Part shown: one piece after another, positions 61,968 to 64,000 of the stretch
Layout of the letters: the number at the start of each line of letters is the position of its first letter
Position numbering within the stretch: the first letter of the stretch is position 1
NCBI RefSeq assembly: GCF_022809125.1
Contig: NZ_JALGBI010000001.1
Span: forward strand, 2,480,001 to 2,544,000
Reading direction: 5' to 3'
Length of the DNA stretch: 64,000 bases
DNA from: Variovorax terrae
Lineage (GTDB): Bacteria; Pseudomonadota; Gammaproteobacteria; Burkholderiales; Burkholderiaceae_C
The notes under the pieces: model-generated
What the model saw: only the letters and a program-made list of their open reading frames with translations
Told to the model about the DNA's origin: nothing
Databases searched by the model: none
Position numbers and translations under genes: made by a program

Positions 61968-63468
61968 GCACCCGCGGGGCGGCACCCCGTCCGGCCGACA
62001 ACACGGCCTGCGCCACCAGCGCGACAACCACGTTCAGCAGCAAGGCGACCAGGCCGGTGTACAAGGCATAGGAGTGGCCGCCGAGAACAAAGGTGTGCAC
62101 CGGCTTGATGCCGTCGGCATAGGCCAGCAGCGTGCCGGCCAGCATGCCCATGGCCCAGCCCAGCAGCAGGGCCGGCGCGCGGAAGAGGCGGAAGAACAGG
62201 CCCAGCACCACCGACGGGAACGTCTGCAGGATCCAGACGCCGCCCAGCAGTTGCAAATCCAGCGCGTACTGCGTGGGAATGAACAGGATGAATACCAGCG
62301 CGCCGAACTTCACCACCAGCGAGGCGATCTTGGCCACCCTGGCCTGGCCTTCAGGCGACAGCTCGGGGTTCACGTAAGCCTTCCAGAAGTTGCGCGTGAA
62401 CAGGTTGGCCGCGCCGATCGACATCACCGCCGCCGGCACCAGGGCGCCGATGGCGATGGCCGCGAACGCGAAGCCGCTGAACCAGTCCGGAAACAGCGCG
62501 GCGAACAGGCCCGGCACGACATCGTTGGGGGTTTTGACCACCAGATGCGCGGCGTGGGCCATGTAGCCCAGCAGGGCGATCAGCCCCAGCAGCAGCGTAT
62601 AGGCCGGCAGGAACACGGCGTTCCTGCGGATGGTGTCGGCGCTTCTGGCGGCAAAGATGCCGGTCAGCGTGTGCGGGTACATGAAGGCCGCCAGGGCCGA
62701 GCCCAGCGCCAGGCTGGCATAGGGCAGCATCTGCTGCGGCTGCAGGATCAGGCCCGTGGCGCCGCCCTTGGCCGCGAAGGCATCGCCGGCCGCCTGGAAC
62801 ACGGCGCCGTAGCCGCCCAGCCGGGCCGGCACCAGCACCACCGCGACCAGCACCACGATGTAGATCATCAGGTCCTTCACAAAGGCAATCAGCGCCGGCG
62901 CGCGCAGGCCGGCCGAGTAGGTGTAGAGCGCCAGGATGACGAAGGCCGCCGCCAGCGGCAGTTCGCCCGACAGGCCCAGCGCCTTGATCACCACCTCCAT
63001 CCCAACGAGCTGCAGCGCGATGTAGGGCATGGTGGCCACCACGCCCGTCAGCGCCACGGCCAGCTCCAGTGTGCGCGAGCCGTAGTGGCCATAGACCACA
63101 TCGGCGGCCGTCACGTGCCCGGCCTCGCGCGCCCGGGTCCACAGCCGCGGCATGATGGCGAAGACGATGGGGTACACCACGATGGTGTAGGGCAATGCAA
63201 AGAAGCCATAGGCGCCCACGGCGTACACCAGCGCCGGCACCGCGATCACCGTGTAGGCCGTGTAGAAATCGCCGCCCACCAGGAACCAGGTGATCCAGGC
63301 GCCGAAGCGGCGGCCTCCCAGGCCCCACTCGTCCAGGTGCTGGCCGGGCCCGGGCGACGCGGGGCCGCGCTGCCAGCGCGACGCCACGAAGCCCATTACC
63401 GTCACCAGCGCAAAGAAGAACACGAACACCGCCAGCGCGGTCCAGTGGATGCGGGAGTCGGCCATCAT
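61960..63468 (-). CDS. Sodium:solute symporter (SSS family), MctP-like
   Basis: This 502-residue transporter has ~13 membrane helices. Family features include 'WGLGGRRFGAWITWFLVGGD', 'GVVATMPYIALQLVGMEVVI' and 'FAFAAIAIGALVPAAVMSIG' with 'AANLFTRNFWKAYVNP'. SSS proteins of this branch carry monocarboxylates or amino acids with Na+. A strong GAGGAGGAG SD overlaps the end of the DUF3311 gene, and the ATG overlaps its stop. Confidence 0.92.
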   Translation of the reverse strand: MMADSRIHWTALAVFVFFFALVTVMGFVASRWQRGPASPGPGQHLDEWGLGGRRFGAWITWFLVGGDFYTAYTVIAVPALVYAVGAYGFFALPYTIVVYPIVFAIMPRLWTRAREAGHVTAADVVYGHYGSRTLELAVALTGVVATMPYIALQLVGMEVVIKALGLSGELPLAAAFVILALYTYSAGLRAPALIAFVKDLMIYIVVLVAVVLVPARLGGYGAVFQAAGDAFAAKGGATGLILQPQQMLPYASLALGSALAAFMYPHTLTGIFAARSADTIRRNAVFLPAYTLLLGLIALLGYMAHAAHLVVKTPNDVVPGLFAALFPDWFSGFAFAAIAIGALVPAAVMSIGAANLFTRNFWKAYVNPELSPEGQARVAKIASLVVKFGALVFILFIPTQYALDLQLLGGVWILQTFPSVVLGLFFRLFRAPALLLGWAMGMLAGTLLAYADGIKPVHTFVLGGHSYALYTGLVALLLNVVVALVAQAVLSAGRGAAPRVHA

Positions 63469-63653
63469 TCCTCCTCCTCGTCGTCAGGCGCCCGGTAGTG
63501 GCGGTACACCACCCAGGTCAGCAGCGCCGTCACGAACACCCAGGCCAGCTGGTACCAGTAGAAGAAGGGGAAGCCGAACAAGGCGGGCTGCGCGTGGTTG
63601 TAGAACGGCACGTACAGCAGGCCGGCAAACGGCAGCAGAAGAAGCACCCACAT
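63465..63653 (-). CDS. DUF3311 small membrane protein, partner of SSS symporter
   Basis: The 62-residue protein has two membrane segments ('VLLLLPFAGLLYVPFYN' and 'WYQLAWVFVTALLTWVVYRH') and an acidic tail DDEEEE. DUF3311 proteins are usually encoded directly before SSS symporters, as here (overlapping ATGA). It may act as a small subunit or assembly partner. Confidence 0.9.
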   Translation of the reverse strand: MWVLLLLPFAGLLYVPFYNHAQPALFGFPFFYWYQLAWVFVTALLTWVVYRHYRAPDDEEEE

Positions 63654-63795
63654 ATGTTGTCTTTCTTCATAGGGGGATGCAGAAAACTATACGCCTCGGG
63701 CCGGCGATGTGCAGCGGCCGGCATTCCCCGTTTTGCCCGCAGGGATATGGGCCGGCGCTACGGGCCGGGGCCGCGCAGCGCCCTGTCCAGGCATT

Positions 63796-63815
63796 GGCCG
63801 GCGTTCTCGCCGGCC
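63796..63815 (-). terminator. GC hairpin after the CoA-transferase gene
   Basis: GGCCGGCG-TTCT-CGCCGGCC forms an 8-bp perfect stem 5 bp after the stop codon of the 3-oxoacid CoA-transferase gene. A T-run is lacking, so termination may be weak or factor-dependent. Confidence 0.5.
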
Positions 63816-63819
63816 TTCG

Positions 63820-64000
63820 TCAGAGCAGCTTGACGCCGGTCTTGGACTGCAGGAACTCCTGCGTCACCCCGGGTGCCAACTCGACCAGCTTCAGGCCCTG
63901 CGGCGTGACGTCGAGCACGGCCAAGTCGGTGATGATGCGGTCGACCACGCCCACGCCGGTCAGCGGCAGCGTGCACTTGGGCAGGATCTTCAAGTCCTCG
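63820..64000 (-). CDS. 3-oxoacid CoA-transferase beta subunit (PcaJ/ScoB type), C-terminal part
   Basis: Only the last 59 residues are in the window: '[20 protein letters not shown]', '[20 protein letters not shown]' and '[13 protein letters not shown]'. The first two segments are diagnostic for the beta subunit of succinyl-CoA:3-ketoacid CoA-transferases. It could act on 3-oxoadipate (PcaJ) or acetoacetate (ScoB). The 5' part lies beyond the window end. Confidence 0.92.
   Translation of the reverse strand, partial: EDLKILPKCTLPLTGVGVVDRIITDLAVLDVTPQGLKLVELAPGVTQEFLQSKTGVKLL

Noticed and set aside
61783..63498. 571-codon plus-strand frame opposite the SSS symporter
   Set aside because: Composition is His/Gln/Arg-rich shadow; the minus-strand symporter is fully supported.

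Overview
The window is about 64 kb of high-GC bacterial chromosome and reads as a member of the Burkholderiales, most likely family Comamonadaceae. Support for this includes several Bug-type (TctC) tripartite-tricarboxylate solute receptors, a protocatechuate 4,5-cleavage operon with the same gene order as the Comamonas pmd cluster, and two families of short dispersed repeats that I associate with Comamonadaceae genomes. No rRNA, CRISPR array, prophage or insertion sequence was seen. One tRNA is present.

Left part (1-25.8 kb), mostly catabolism. A Bug receptor cut by the window edge is followed by a minus-strand HMG-CoA-lyase-like / CaiB-type CoA-transferase / Bug operon with a divergent LysR regulator. 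Next come an alpha/beta hydrolase, a stand-alone LigAB-type extradiol dioxygenase pair, and a Cpx-like two-component system with a Spy/CpxP-like lipoprotein. A 7TM-DISM membrane protein with a decayed GGDEF domain and an aldo/keto reductase follow. The pmd operon (13.4-18.6 kb, read as pmdE-F-D-A-B-C on the minus strand) has a divergent LysR gene and another Bug receptor. It encodes ring cleavage of protocatechuate, oxidation, lactone hydrolysis, hydration and aldol cleavage to pyruvate and oxaloacetate. A plus-strand run of an amine-oxidase-like flavoprotein, GluQ-RS, TrmB and an SMR transporter follows, with stop/start overlaps between all four, then a transglutaminase-like protein and a TlpA-like thioredoxin on the minus strand.

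Middle part (25.8-43.8 kb). A rhombosortase-type rhomboid protease gene sits head-to-head with an M14 zinc carboxypeptidase whose C-terminus looks like a GlyGly-CTERM sorting signal, which is a likely enzyme/substrate pair. A large lipoprotein, an amino-acid ABC receptor, a Bcr/CflA exporter, a dienelactone-hydrolase-like protein, alaS, and a gabD-type dehydrogenase with a DsrE-like partner follow. A minus-strand pair then encodes a TPR/beta-barrel (Slam-like) outer-membrane protein and a FecR-domain exported protein.

Right part (43.8-64 kb). A tRNA-Gly(CCC) abuts a long minus-strand surface-structure locus. In transcription order this comprises a Gly-rich tandem-repeat lipoprotein, a TpsB/FhaC-like transporter, Flp pilin, TadV prepilin peptidase, TadE (broken by an in-frame TAA), CpaB/RcpC, the CpaC/RcpA secretin, TadZ, TadA, TadB, TadC, TadD, a DUF3613 protein, TadG and a sigma-54 activator. 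The window ends with a DUF3311 / sodium-solute symporter / CaiB-like operon and the C-terminus of a 3-oxoacid CoA-transferase beta subunit.

Most notable observations: the rhombosortase/GlyGly-CTERM pair; a TpsB transporter partnered with a repeat lipoprotein instead of a haemagglutinin-type exoprotein; a Slam-like/FecR pair; the nonsense codon in tadE; and a dispersed ~70-bp repeat inserted in frame inside gluQ, adding 24 codons.
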